DNA of 5,247 nt, taken from NCBI GenBank assembly GCA_033837965.1, contig JAJLLM010000101.1:1-5247 (forward strand), read 5' to 3'. Position numbers and translations under genes: made by a program. Positions 1 to 4,838 of this stretch are shown here, one piece after another. Under the pieces are notes generated by a model. It was not told the origin of the DNA. It did not search any database and was given only the letters and a program-made list of their open reading frames with translations. The number at the start of each line of letters is the position of its first letter. Position 1 is the first letter of the stretch. The DNA is from Pseudazoarcus pumilus_A. GTDB lineage: Bacteria; Pseudomonadota; Gammaproteobacteria; Burkholderiales; Rhodocyclaceae.

Positions 1-789
1 GACGCCACCGCCGCGCTCGATGCGCCGGAGCTGCGCCAGCTCGCTTTTGAAACCGCGGTGGGCGTGTGCGACGCCGACGGCCACCACAGCGCGGACGAGA
101 CCGCCTTCCTGGAACGCCTCGCCGCCCTGCTCGGGCTGGACGCGGGACGCGCGCATGCGCTGGTCGATGAAGCCGACGCCCTTGCCGACGCCCCGGTCGA
201 CGGCGCCCTGCCGCCGGTGCCCGCGGACCTGCCAGCACCGCCCCCGGCTGCCAGCACCGCCGCCGCCCCGGCACCGGACCAGGCGGAACTCGACCGCATG
301 ATCCTCAACGCCTCCATCCTCAACGGCGCGCTCGAACTTCTACCGCAGTCCATGGCCTCGATGGCCATCATCCCGCTGCAGTTGCGGCTGGTGTACCGCA
401 TCGGCAAGAGCTACGGCTATGAGCTGGATCGCGGTCACATCACCGACTTCCTGGCCGCTGCCGGCGTCGGCATGACCGGCCAGTACGTCGAGCAGATCGG
501 CCGCAAGCTGGTCGGCGGCCTGCTCGGCAAGGTCTTCGGCAAGGCCGGGCGCGCAGTCGGAGGCACGGCCACCGGCGCAGCCTTCTCGTTTGCCACCACC
601 TGGGCCATCGGCAAGGTCGCCATCAGCTACTACGGCGGCGGCCGCAAGCTCGATACCGCCGCGCTGAAAGCCGAGTTCACCGAATGGTTCGGTCAGGCGA
701 AAGGCTTGCAGCAGCAATACGCCGGGCAGATCGCCGAGAAGGCACGCACCGTCGATCTGGCGCAGATCACCTCCAGCCTGCGCGGCTGA
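1..789 (+). CDS. TerB-like / DUF697 (YcjF-like) membrane-associated protein, 5'-truncated by window edge
   Basis: The frame is open from the first base, so the true start lies upstream; 262 residues are visible, ending in TGA. Visible residues 10-62 resemble the second half of a TerB-type helical domain: a 'DADGHHSADE' stretch (residues 24-33) matches the family's acidic 'aDG-x-x-s-x-x-E' loop. Residues 63-97 are an Ala/Pro-rich linker. Residues 100-215 look like a DUF697/YcjF C-terminal domain: an 'IIPLQLRLVYRIGKSYGYEL' helix (123-142), a Gly-rich segment with hydrophobic helices (155-200), and the 'ATTWAIGKVAISYY' motif (198-211), which corresponds to the family's 'aTyAlGrva..Yf'. The tail 216-262 is charged and helical. 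DUF697 proteins tend to be inner-membrane associated and of unknown role, and TerB domains have been linked to tellurite or stress responses. The domain calls are by eye; no function is assigned. A GTG at 58 could be mistaken for the start, but coding similarity continues upstream of it. The gene is convergent with the flavin oxidoreductase gene. Confidence 0.85.
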   Translation, partial: DATAALDAPELRQLAFETAVGVCDADGHHSADETAFLERLAALLGLDAGRAHALVDEADALADAPVDGALPPVPADLPAPPPAASTAAAPAPDQAELDRMILNASILNGALELLPQSMASMAIIPLQLRLVYRIGKSYGYELDRGHITDFLAAAGVGMTGQYVEQIGRKLVGGLLGKVFGKAGRAVGGTATGAAFSFATTWAIGKVAISYYGGGRKLDTAALKAEFTEWFGQAKGLQQQYAGQIAEKARTVDLAQITSSLRG

Positions 790-797
790 AGCGCGCG

Positions 798-924
798 TAG
801 AAGAAGCGTAGCGAGCGGGCCGAGAGCAAGGCGCGCGGCGCACAGCGACCGAGACATACCAGGATAGGTAGGCGAGGGAGCGAGCACCGCGCAACGCAGC
901 TATCGGCCCGCGCAGTAGCTTCTA
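798..924. repeat. ~127-bp imperfect palindromic element (REP/MITE-like) in the convergent gap
   Basis: The two halves are imperfect reverse complements around a centre near 863. Matching blocks, outer to inner: TAGAAG at 798-803 with CTTCTA at 919-924 (6/6); CGGGCCGAGAGC at 816-827 with GCTATCGGCCCG at 899-910 (11/12); GCGCGGCGC at 833-841 with GCACCGCGC at 884-892 (8/9); TACC at 857-860 with GGTA at 867-870, leaving a six-base loop at 861-866. All pairs share nearly the same centre, so one long interrupted hairpin is the simplest reading. It lies directly after the plus-strand stop and reaches into the stop codon of the minus-strand gene. No transposase and no clear target-site duplication are visible. 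It may act as a bidirectional terminator or mRNA 3'-end stabiliser, as REP-type elements between convergent genes often do; that role is inferred. Dispersal elsewhere in the genome is likely but cannot be seen from one copy. Confidence 0.75.
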
Positions 925-2034
925 CCGTTGGCCGGTGGTGGTGTCGCCGAACACACCCTTGAATTCCCGCGGCTCACAGCGCCAGTACTGCGGCGGCGCC
1001 TTCACCGTGCCGCCCAGCTTGGCGGCGGCGTGCCACGGCCAGCGCGGGTCCCACAGCATGCCGCGCGCCAGTGCCACCGCATCGGCATCGCCATCGGCCA
1101 GAATGGCTTCGGCCTGCTCCGGCTCGGTCAGCAGACCGACCGCGATCACCGGCATCTTTACGTGCTTGCGCACCTGACGTGCGAACGGCACCTGATACCC
1201 CGGCCCGAGCGGAATCTTCTGCTCCACCGACAGGCCGCCGCTGGACACATGGATGAAGGCGCAGCCGCGCGCTTCCAGTGCCGCGGCGAATTCCAGGCTC
1301 TGCGCCACGTCCCAGCCACCCTCTACCCAGTCACTGGCGGAGATGCGCATGCCCACCGGCTTGCCGGCGGGGAACACCGCGCGCACCGCATCGAACACTT
1401 CCAGCGGGAAGCGCATGCGGTTCTCCAGCGAACCGCCGTAGGCATCGGTGCGCAGGTTGGAGAGCGGCGACAGGAACTGGTGCAGCAGATAGCCGTGCGC
1501 GCCGTGCAGCTCGATGGCGTCCAGCCCGAGGCGCGCCGCGCGCTGCGCCGACACCACGAAGGCATCGCGGATGGCGTTCAGATCGGCTTCGGTCAGTTCG
1601 GCCGGCGGCGGCTCGTCGCGCCCGTGCGCCACGGGCGACGGTGCCAGCGGCTGCCAACCGCCCTGCTCGGCCGGCACCAGCGAACCGCCCAGCCACGGCG
1701 CGTAGCTGGATGCCTTGCGCCCGGCGTGTGCCAGTTGCACGCAGATCGGCAGATCGGCGTACTTGCGCACGGCGCCGATCACGCGCGCCAGCGCCACCTC
1801 ATTGGCATCCGAATACAGCCCCAGATCTTGCGGCGAGATGCGCCCTTCCGGCCGCACCGCCGTGGCCTCCAGGATCAGCAGGCCGGCGCCGGACATCGCC
1901 AGCTGGCCCAGGTGCATCAGATGCCAGTCGGTGGCGCAGCCGTCCTCGGCGGAGTACTGGCACATCGGCGCGATGACGACGCGGTTGGCAAGCTGGAGTG
2001 CGTCGAGTTGCAACGGGGAAAACAACGAGCTCAT
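922..2034 (-). CDS. NADH:flavin oxidoreductase, Old Yellow Enzyme family (YqjM/XenA-type ene-reductase)
   Basis: This 370-residue protein is a full-length FMN-dependent TIM-barrel reductase, expected in the cytoplasm, that would use NAD(P)H to reduce activated C=C bonds of enals, enones, maleimides or nitro compounds. The thermophilic-like/XenA subclass is shown by Cys25 and Tyr27 in 'APMCQYSAEDG' (Cys tunes the flavin), 'QLAHAGRKAS' (100-109), the substrate-binding pair His177/His180 plus Tyr182 in 'ELHGAHGYLLHQFLSP', 'RTDAYGGSLENR' (195-206), Arg230 in 'GMRISASD', and the phosphate-binding 'ALARGMLWDP' (321-330). XenA of Pseudomonas has an active-site Trp in the 'TSAWGFGT' strand; here the equivalent reads 'IAVGLLT' (297-303), so that Trp is absent. 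The ATG at 2034 is preceded by AGAGGA at 2040-2045 with a five-base spacer. The stop codon TAG is the first triplet of the adjacent palindrome's terminal repeat. The family call is firm; the physiological substrate is not identifiable. Confidence 0.95.
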   Translation of the reverse strand: MSSLFSPLQLDALQLANRVVIAPMCQYSAEDGCATDWHLMHLGQLAMSGAGLLILEATAVRPEGRISPQDLGLYSDANEVALARVIGAVRKYADLPICVQLAHAGRKASSYAPWLGGSLVPAEQGGWQPLAPSPVAHGRDEPPPAELTEADLNAIRDAFVVSAQRAARLGLDAIELHGAHGYLLHQFLSPLSNLRTDAYGGSLENRMRFPLEVFDAVRAVFPAGKPVGMRISASDWVEGGWDVAQSLEFAAALEARGCAFIHVSSGGLSVEQKIPLGPGYQVPFARQVRKHVKMPVIAVGLLTEPEQAEAILADGDADAVALARGMLWDPRWPWHAAAKLGGTVKAPPQYWRCEPREFKGVFGDTTTGQR

Positions 2035-2051
2035 CGAAATCCTCTGAAATG

Positions 2052-2075
2052 AAAACCGGCCGAATCACCGCCGGC
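2052..2075 (-). terminator. Weak intrinsic-terminator-like hairpin after the lipoprotein gene
   Basis: On the minus strand a CCGGC/GCCGG stem (2070-2074 and 2056-2060) with a nine-base loop is followed directly by TTTT (2055-2052). It begins about 11 bases after the lipoprotein stop and ends just upstream of the ene-reductase ribosome-binding site. The stem is only five base pairs and the T run is short, so it may terminate partially or not at all. If active, it would separate or attenuate the ene-reductase gene from the upstream genes. Confidence 0.4.
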
Positions 2076-2085
2076 ATGTGGAAGC

Positions 2086-2349
2086 TTAGCCGCGCACGAA
2101 CACCGCGCCGGGCGGCACACGATAGATCAGATCACCGCACTCGCCCGGCGGCGGCTGCTGACCCGGCGGCTGGTCGGGGTACCAGATGCGGCACTTGCCC
2201 GGCGGCGGCATATGCCCCGGCGGAATCATCACGCCCTGATCGTGACCCGGCCGCCTGTCGGGCACCGGCTCGCCCTGCACCACGCAGCCCTGCAAGCCGA
2301 TCAACGCGGCCAAGGCCGCAAGCCCCATCACACCACGTGAAATCGTCAT
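2086..2349 (-). CDS. Small Pro/Gly-rich lipoprotein of unknown function
   Basis: This 87-residue protein starts at ATG 2349 behind a near-perfect Shine-Dalgarno. Residues 1-21 form a short signal peptide (Arg5, then a hydrophobic Val7-Leu19 stretch) ending in the lipobox Leu19-Gln20-Gly21-Cys22, so it should be cut by signal peptidase II and lipidated on Cys22. Val at +2, not Asp, suggests sorting to the outer membrane, periplasmic face. The mature part is about 66 residues, with no predicted membrane span, and carries two copies of an 11-residue motif, PPGHMPPPGKC (43-53) and PPGQQPPPGEC (61-71), then a third degenerate 'VPPGAVFV' (78-85). Cys53 and Cys71 could form a disulfide in the periplasm. 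Similar short 'PPGH-PPPGEC' lipoproteins are, as I recall them, found as hypothetical proteins in proteobacteria; no function is known to me. The coding sequence is real judging by SD, lipobox and composition. Confidence 0.85.
   Translation of the reverse strand: MTISRGVMGLAALAALIGLQGCVVQGEPVPDRRPGHDQGVMIPPGHMPPPGKCRIWYPDQPPGQQPPPGECGDLIYRVPPGAVFVRG
2143..2169 (-). repeat. Direct repeat copy within lipoprotein gene (second PPG motif)
   Basis: These 27 bases match 2197-2223 at about 23 of 27 positions (the first 13 and last 8 are identical), with a period of exactly 54 bases or 18 codons. They encode most of PPGQQPPPGEC. The in-frame period points to an internal duplication, although the limited codon choice for Pro/Gly in G+C-rich DNA also favours similarity. 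Confidence 0.6.
2197..2223 (-). repeat. Direct repeat copy within lipoprotein gene (first PPG motif)
   Basis: This is the partner of the repeat at 2143-2169 and encodes most of PPGHMPPPGKC. The copies differ mainly in a six-base centre, which encodes His-Met here and Gln-Gln in the other copy. Confidence 0.6.
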
Positions 2350-2354
2350 CGCAC

Positions 2355-2361
2355 ACCTCCT
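2355..2361 (-). promoter_or_regulatory. Strong Shine-Dalgarno for the lipoprotein gene
   Basis: On the minus strand AGGAGGT lies five bases before the ATG at 2349. It is the best anti-SD match in the window and fixes the start of this short gene, suggesting that the small lipoprotein is translated strongly. Confidence 0.8.
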
Positions 2362-2398
2362 GCGCTACGCCTCTGCCAGACAGCTGAAGCGGGCTGAC

Positions 2399-2404
2399 AT
2401 ATTA
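2399..2404 (-). promoter_or_regulatory. Possible -10 element upstream of the lipoprotein gene
   Basis: On the minus strand TAATAT sits about 50 bases upstream of the lipoprotein ATG, in the only A+T-rich spot of the 133-base gap after the CMD-like gene. It resembles a sigma-70 -10 box. No good -35 lies 16-18 bases upstream; a TTGATC is present but 27 bases away, which is too far. This is a weak candidate only. Confidence 0.25.
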
Positions 2405-2447
2405 CATCGCCAGCGCGACCCGTTCGGGGACGATCAAACTCGCCGTG

Positions 2448-2462
2448 GCGTGCCCAGCACGC
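2448..2462. repeat. Perfect small hairpin downstream of the CMD-like gene
   Basis: GCGTGC (2448-2453) and GCACGC (2457-2462) form a perfect six-base-pair stem with a three-base loop, 20 bases after the stop of the CMD-like gene on the minus strand. No T tract follows on that strand, so a classic intrinsic terminator is not supported. It could still stabilise the mRNA 3' end or contribute to termination. Confidence 0.35.
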
Positions 2463-2482
2463 GGGCTCCGACGCACCCGACC

Positions 2483-3085
2483 TCAGCCCGGAAACGGCTT
2501 CAGCGGCCCGCCTTCGGGCGCGCCCGGCGCTGGCGTGCGCGCCACGTTCATGACCCAGCACACGCACACGAAGTAGCCGATCAGCGCGGTCAGCTCCACC
2601 ACGCCCTGCTCACCCCAGCGCCCGACGGCGTCGGCATACGTGGCGTCACACACGCCGTGGTGATCGAGCACCTCACGCGTGAAATCCCATGCAGCGGATT
2701 CGTCGGCCGACATCGAACAGGGCCAGCGCCCCACTGCCAGATCGTCCAGCGTCTCACGCGCCGTACCGGCCGTCAGCGCCAGCGGGTGATGGATCGCCCA
2801 CTCGAACTGATTGGCGGTGTGGCGCGCCACGATCAGCGTCACGAACTCGTTCACGCGCTGCGGCAAGACCGAGCCGAAGCGCAGCGTCTCGCCGGTGCGC
2901 GCCAGCCCGTCAAGCAGCTTCGGGCTGCGCAGCAGCGGAATGAACGGCCCCTTCACGCCCTTGCGCGGCCCCGCGATCAAGGCCTCGGCGGCTGCGCGCT
3001 GGGCCTCGTCCAGCGCCTCCAGCGCCGGCATCGGCAGGCGTTCGCGGTTGTCGGGCCCGAAGCCCTGAGCAATCCTGTTCTGCAT
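2483..3085 (-). CDS. Carboxymuconolactone decarboxylase-family (AhpD-fold) protein without CxxC
   Basis: This 200-residue protein matches the all-helical CMD/AhpD-like family by 'RVNEFVTLIVARHTANQFEW' followed by 'AIHHPLAL' (77-104) and a second-half 'GVVELTALIGYFVCVCWVMN' (161-180). Family members include gamma-carboxymuconolactone decarboxylase (beta-ketoadipate pathway) and the AhpD alkylhydroperoxidase. AhpD uses a C-x-x-C-x-x-x-H centre; aligned by eye, the equivalent positions here are Asn92, Glu95 and His99, so a disulfide-based peroxidase mechanism is unlikely. The protein is longer than PcaC-type decarboxylases (about 130 residues) and belongs to the 180-200-residue group usually annotated only at family level. 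Expected to be cytoplasmic; no signal peptide or membrane span. The ATG at 3085 has GGAGAG at 3091-3096 five bases upstream. It lies 158 bases after the enoyl-CoA hydratase gene, same strand, so cotranscription is possible. The fold assignment is confident; the reaction is not. Confidence 0.9.
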   Translation of the reverse strand: MQNRIAQGFGPDNRERLPMPALEALDEAQRAAAEALIAGPRKGVKGPFIPLLRSPKLLDGLARTGETLRFGSVLPQRVNEFVTLIVARHTANQFEWAIHHPLALTAGTARETLDDLAVGRWPCSMSADESAAWDFTREVLDHHGVCDATYADAVGRWGEQGVVELTALIGYFVCVCWVMNVARTPAPGAPEGGPLKPFPG

Positions 3086-3154
3086 CGCTTCTCTCCAGTT
3101 TCAGCGCCGCCAGCATGGCAGACGCAGCCGGCCACGGGTTGAGGTGCGCTTGGC

Positions 3155-3170
3155 AATCCGGCAACGGATT
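3155..3170. repeat. Small perfect hairpin between hydratase and CMD-like genes
   Basis: AATCCG (3155-3160) pairs with CGGATT (3165-3170) around a four-base loop, with possible extension by GGC (3152-3154) and GCC (3175-3177) across a bulge. On the minus strand it lies about 73 bases past the hydratase stop and has no T tract. The role is unknown; it could be a processing or stabilising structure in a shared transcript. Confidence 0.3.
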
Positions 3171-3243
3171 TCATGCCAGCTCGCCCCGGTGCCCTGAACG
3201 ATGCGGACAAGCCTCACTGGCGCGCCTGCGCCGCCCCACGGCT

Positions 3244-4032
3244 TCACAGCGCCGCCTCTCGCACCGCCCCCTTGTCGAGAAAGCGCCGCGTGCCCTGACG
3301 GAACTCCGACGTGGTCGCGACCAGCCCGAAATAGTCCGCTCCCAAGGCGGCAGACTCTTCCAGCGGCAGATTCAGCCCTCGGTGCAGCGCTTCCCAGGTC
3401 AGGCGCACGGCCGTGGGGGATTGCGCCAGCACCGTGTCGAGCAGCGCCGTGACCTCGGTCAGCAGCGCCGCACGCGGTACCACGGCATTGACCAGCCCGA
3501 TGCGCAGCGCCTCGTCAGCCTCGATGGCGCGCCCGGTCAGCAGCATCTCCGCCGCACGCCCCTTGCCGACCAGCCGCGCCAGCCGTGTCGTGCCGCCAAA
3601 GCCAGCCACTGCGCCGATGCGCACCTCCGGGTGGCCGAGCTGCGCGCCCGCCACCGCCACACGCAGCATGCACGCCTCGGCAATCTCCAGCCCGCCGCCG
3701 AAGGTGTGACCGTTGAGTGCCGCCACCGTCGGCTTGCCGAGGTTCTCCAGCTGACCCGTGACGCGCACTGCCTGCATTGCCAGTTCGCGCACCGCCAGCG
3801 GCGAGGCCTGGTGGAGGTAACGGATGTCGGCGCCGGCCGAGAACACCGCATCGCCGGCGCCGGTCAGGATCACCGCGCGCACGGCCTCGTCGCTTCCCAG
3901 CTCGGCCAGCACGGCGGACAGGCGTTCGAGCAGATCAGGGTCGATGGCGTTGTGCACCGCCGGACGGTTAAGTGTGATCAGGGCAATGCCGCGGGCATTG
4001 GTTTCGAACAGGACCGGTAAGCTGCTGGACAT
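3244..4032 (-). CDS. Enoyl-CoA hydratase/isomerase family protein (crotonase fold)
   Basis: This 262-residue protein has the usual length of bacterial crotonase-family hydratases, which add water across trans-2-enoyl-CoA in beta-oxidation and related degradation routes in the cytoplasm. Residues 18-31 ('LITLNRPAVHNAID') are the N-terminal signature. 'FSAGADI' (64-70) and 'NGHTFGGGLEIAEA' (107-120) supply the oxyanion hole (backbone of Ala68 and Gly113 or 114). The two catalytic glutamates of rat mitochondrial hydratase (Glu144, Glu164) correspond to Glu116 in 'GGGLEIA' and Glu136 in 'LGHPEVRIG', so hydratase activity is expected. 'GFGGTTRL' (144-151) is the usual 'P-GAGGTQRL' segment with the Pro replaced. 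The ATG at 4032 has AAGGAG at 4040-4045 with a seven-base spacer. A small GCCCG/CGGGC hairpin (4055-4068) lies just upstream of that site. Which pathway it serves cannot be told; the neighbouring CMD-fold and ene-reductase genes suggest catabolism. Confidence 0.95.
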   Translation of the reverse strand: MSSSLPVLFETNARGIALITLNRPAVHNAIDPDLLERLSAVLAELGSDEAVRAVILTGAGDAVFSAGADIRYLHQASPLAVRELAMQAVRVTGQLENLGKPTVAALNGHTFGGGLEIAEACMLRVAVAGAQLGHPEVRIGAVAGFGGTTRLARLVGKGRAAEMLLTGRAIEADEALRIGLVNAVVPRAALLTEVTALLDTVLAQSPTAVRLTWEALHRGLNLPLEESAALGADYFGLVATTSEFRQGTRRFLDKGAVREAAL

Positions 4033-4090
4033 GGCGTGGCTCCTTCGTCAGTGCGCCCGGATGCGGGCCTTGCGAAGTCACTGTAGGCAT

Positions 4091-4122
4091 CGCCAGCCCA
4101 CCGGCGCTGAAACCGGCTGGCG
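4091..4122 (-). terminator. Strong stem-loop after the exporter gene, possible terminator without T tract
   Basis: CGCCAGCC (4091-4098) and GGCTGGCG (4115-4122) are a perfect eight-base-pair inverted repeat with a 16-base loop that can pair a little further (GG at 4103-4104 with CC at 4113-4114). It begins 16 bases after the LysE-type gene stop on the minus strand and lies 58 bases upstream of the hydratase start. No T run follows, so it is not a textbook intrinsic terminator. It could end or protect the exporter transcript, or act in the hydratase leader. The inverted repeat is certain; the function is inferred. Confidence 0.45.
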
Positions 4123-4138
4123 CGCGCAGCACCGGAAT

Positions 4139-4747
4139 TCACCCCGCCATGCGCAGCAGCACAAGCAGCGCAACCACCGCCAGCACCAGCGCGGCAAGGC
4201 GGTTCAGGTTCCGCGCGCGGCCGTCGCCCAGCCAACCCGTTACCTGATGCAGCGCCAGCACATACGCAAATTTGGCCGCGAACACCGCCACTACGGCTAT
4301 CAGCAGCACGCGCAGCGCATCAGAGACCGATAACGCAGACAGATCGACGAAGCCCGGCAACAGCAGCAGATAGAAGCCAATGGCCTTGTAGTCCACCAGC
4401 GTCACCGCCAGCCCCGCTGCGAAGCTCGCCCGGCCGCCGCCCGCCGGCTTCGCCACGCGCGCCGCGCCGACCTGCCACAGCGACCACGCCAGCCAGCCCA
4501 GCACCGCCGCCGCGAGCAGCGGCAGGTAGTCCAACCACGGGCCGGACACGGCCATCAGTGCGCTCAGGCCGAACAGGGCCAGGCAGATGTAGAGCACGTC
4601 GCCCGTCACCACGCCGAGCGCCGCCAGCGCGCCATGCGCCGTGCCGCCGGAGGCGGCGCGCGCGACCACCGTCAGTACGCTGGTGCTCGGCACGATGGCG
4701 AGTACGAAGAGGGTGACGAACAGCGCCACCAATGCAGGGGTCGTCAT
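4139..4747 (-). CDS. LysE/RhtB-type amino-acid or metabolite exporter
   Basis: This 202-residue hydrophobic inner-membrane protein has about five or six predicted spans (roughly 4-26, 39-66, 74-92, a weaker one at 115-135, 146-169 and 183-200, numbered from the ATG), as in the LysE superfamily, which exports amino acids and analogues. The N-terminal 'VPSTSVLTVVARAASGGTAH' (19-38) occupies the place of the family's 'PGP-x-x-L-x-v..a...G' and 'GVVTGDVLYICLALFGL' (45-61) is the next typical segment. Two signatures are altered: Pro-Gly-Pro is Pro-Ser-Thr, and the mid-protein 'NPK' is replaced by Val-Asp-Tyr-Lys (118-121). The reading starts either at GTG 4750 or ATG 4747; GAGG at 4756-4759 gives spacers of 5 and 8 bases. 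I chose the ATG. It follows the LysR-type gene by 91 bases on the same strand, which suggests regulation by that protein. The substrate is unknown. Confidence 0.9.
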   Translation of the reverse strand: MTTPALVALFVTLFVLAIVPSTSVLTVVARAASGGTAHGALAALGVVTGDVLYICLALFGLSALMAVSGPWLDYLPLLAAAVLGWLAWSLWQVGAARVAKPAGGGRASFAAGLAVTLVDYKAIGFYLLLLPGFVDLSALSVSDALRVLLIAVVAVFAAKFAYVLALHQVTGWLGDGRARNLNRLAALVLAVVALLVLLRMAG

Positions 4748-4755
4748 CACGGCCG

Positions 4756-4759
4756 CCTC
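4756..4759 (-). promoter_or_regulatory. Shine-Dalgarno core bearing on the exporter start choice
   Basis: GAGG on the minus strand lies eight bases before ATG 4747 and five before the adjacent GTG 4750. Both spacers are workable. ATG is the stronger codon and the spacing suits it, so it is the favoured start; the difference is one residue. Confidence 0.5.
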
Positions 4760-4838
4760 AAGCAGGACAGGCCGTTCAGGCTAATCGCAAGCGCTGCGGT
4801 GCGGGCTGAAATGAGGTTTGGTGCAAGACCACCGGCAT

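Noticed and set aside
340..894. 184-codon minus-strand frame running from the palindrome into the TerB/DUF697 gene
   Set aside because: Its first part is the translated palindromic element and the rest is antisense to a domain-bearing gene, so it is a spurious frame.
790..935. Target-site duplication flanking the palindromic element
   Set aside because: The bases outside the TAGAAG/CTTCTA ends (GCGCG on the left, CCGTT on the right) do not match, so no insertion footprint can be claimed.
928..2052. 374-codon open frame antisense to the ene-reductase gene
   Set aside because: It mirrors nearly the whole reductase gene and is Arg/His/Gln-rich with no recognisable domain. Long antisense frames are expected opposite G+C-rich genes with strong third-position bias, whereas the minus-strand frame is a clear enzyme.
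2399..2440. Complete sigma-70 promoter upstream of the lipoprotein gene
   Set aside because: A -10-like TAATAT is present but the only TTGATC is 27 bases from it, too far for a normal spacer; only the -10 is listed, at low confidence.
2450..3142. 230-codon open frame antisense to the CMD-like gene
   Set aside because: There is no family resemblance and it covers a well-supported minus-strand gene with a good ribosome-binding site.
3115..4020. 301-codon open frame antisense to the enoyl-CoA hydratase gene
   Set aside because: The composition (Arg, Gln, His rich) is that of a shadow frame and the opposite strand encodes a complete crotonase-fold protein with both catalytic glutamates.
922..4747. 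Frameshifted or decayed genes in the minus-strand cluster
   Set aside because: Each of the five complete frames has a plausible start, family-typical length and intact core motifs or a clear lipobox, so no pseudogene is supported.
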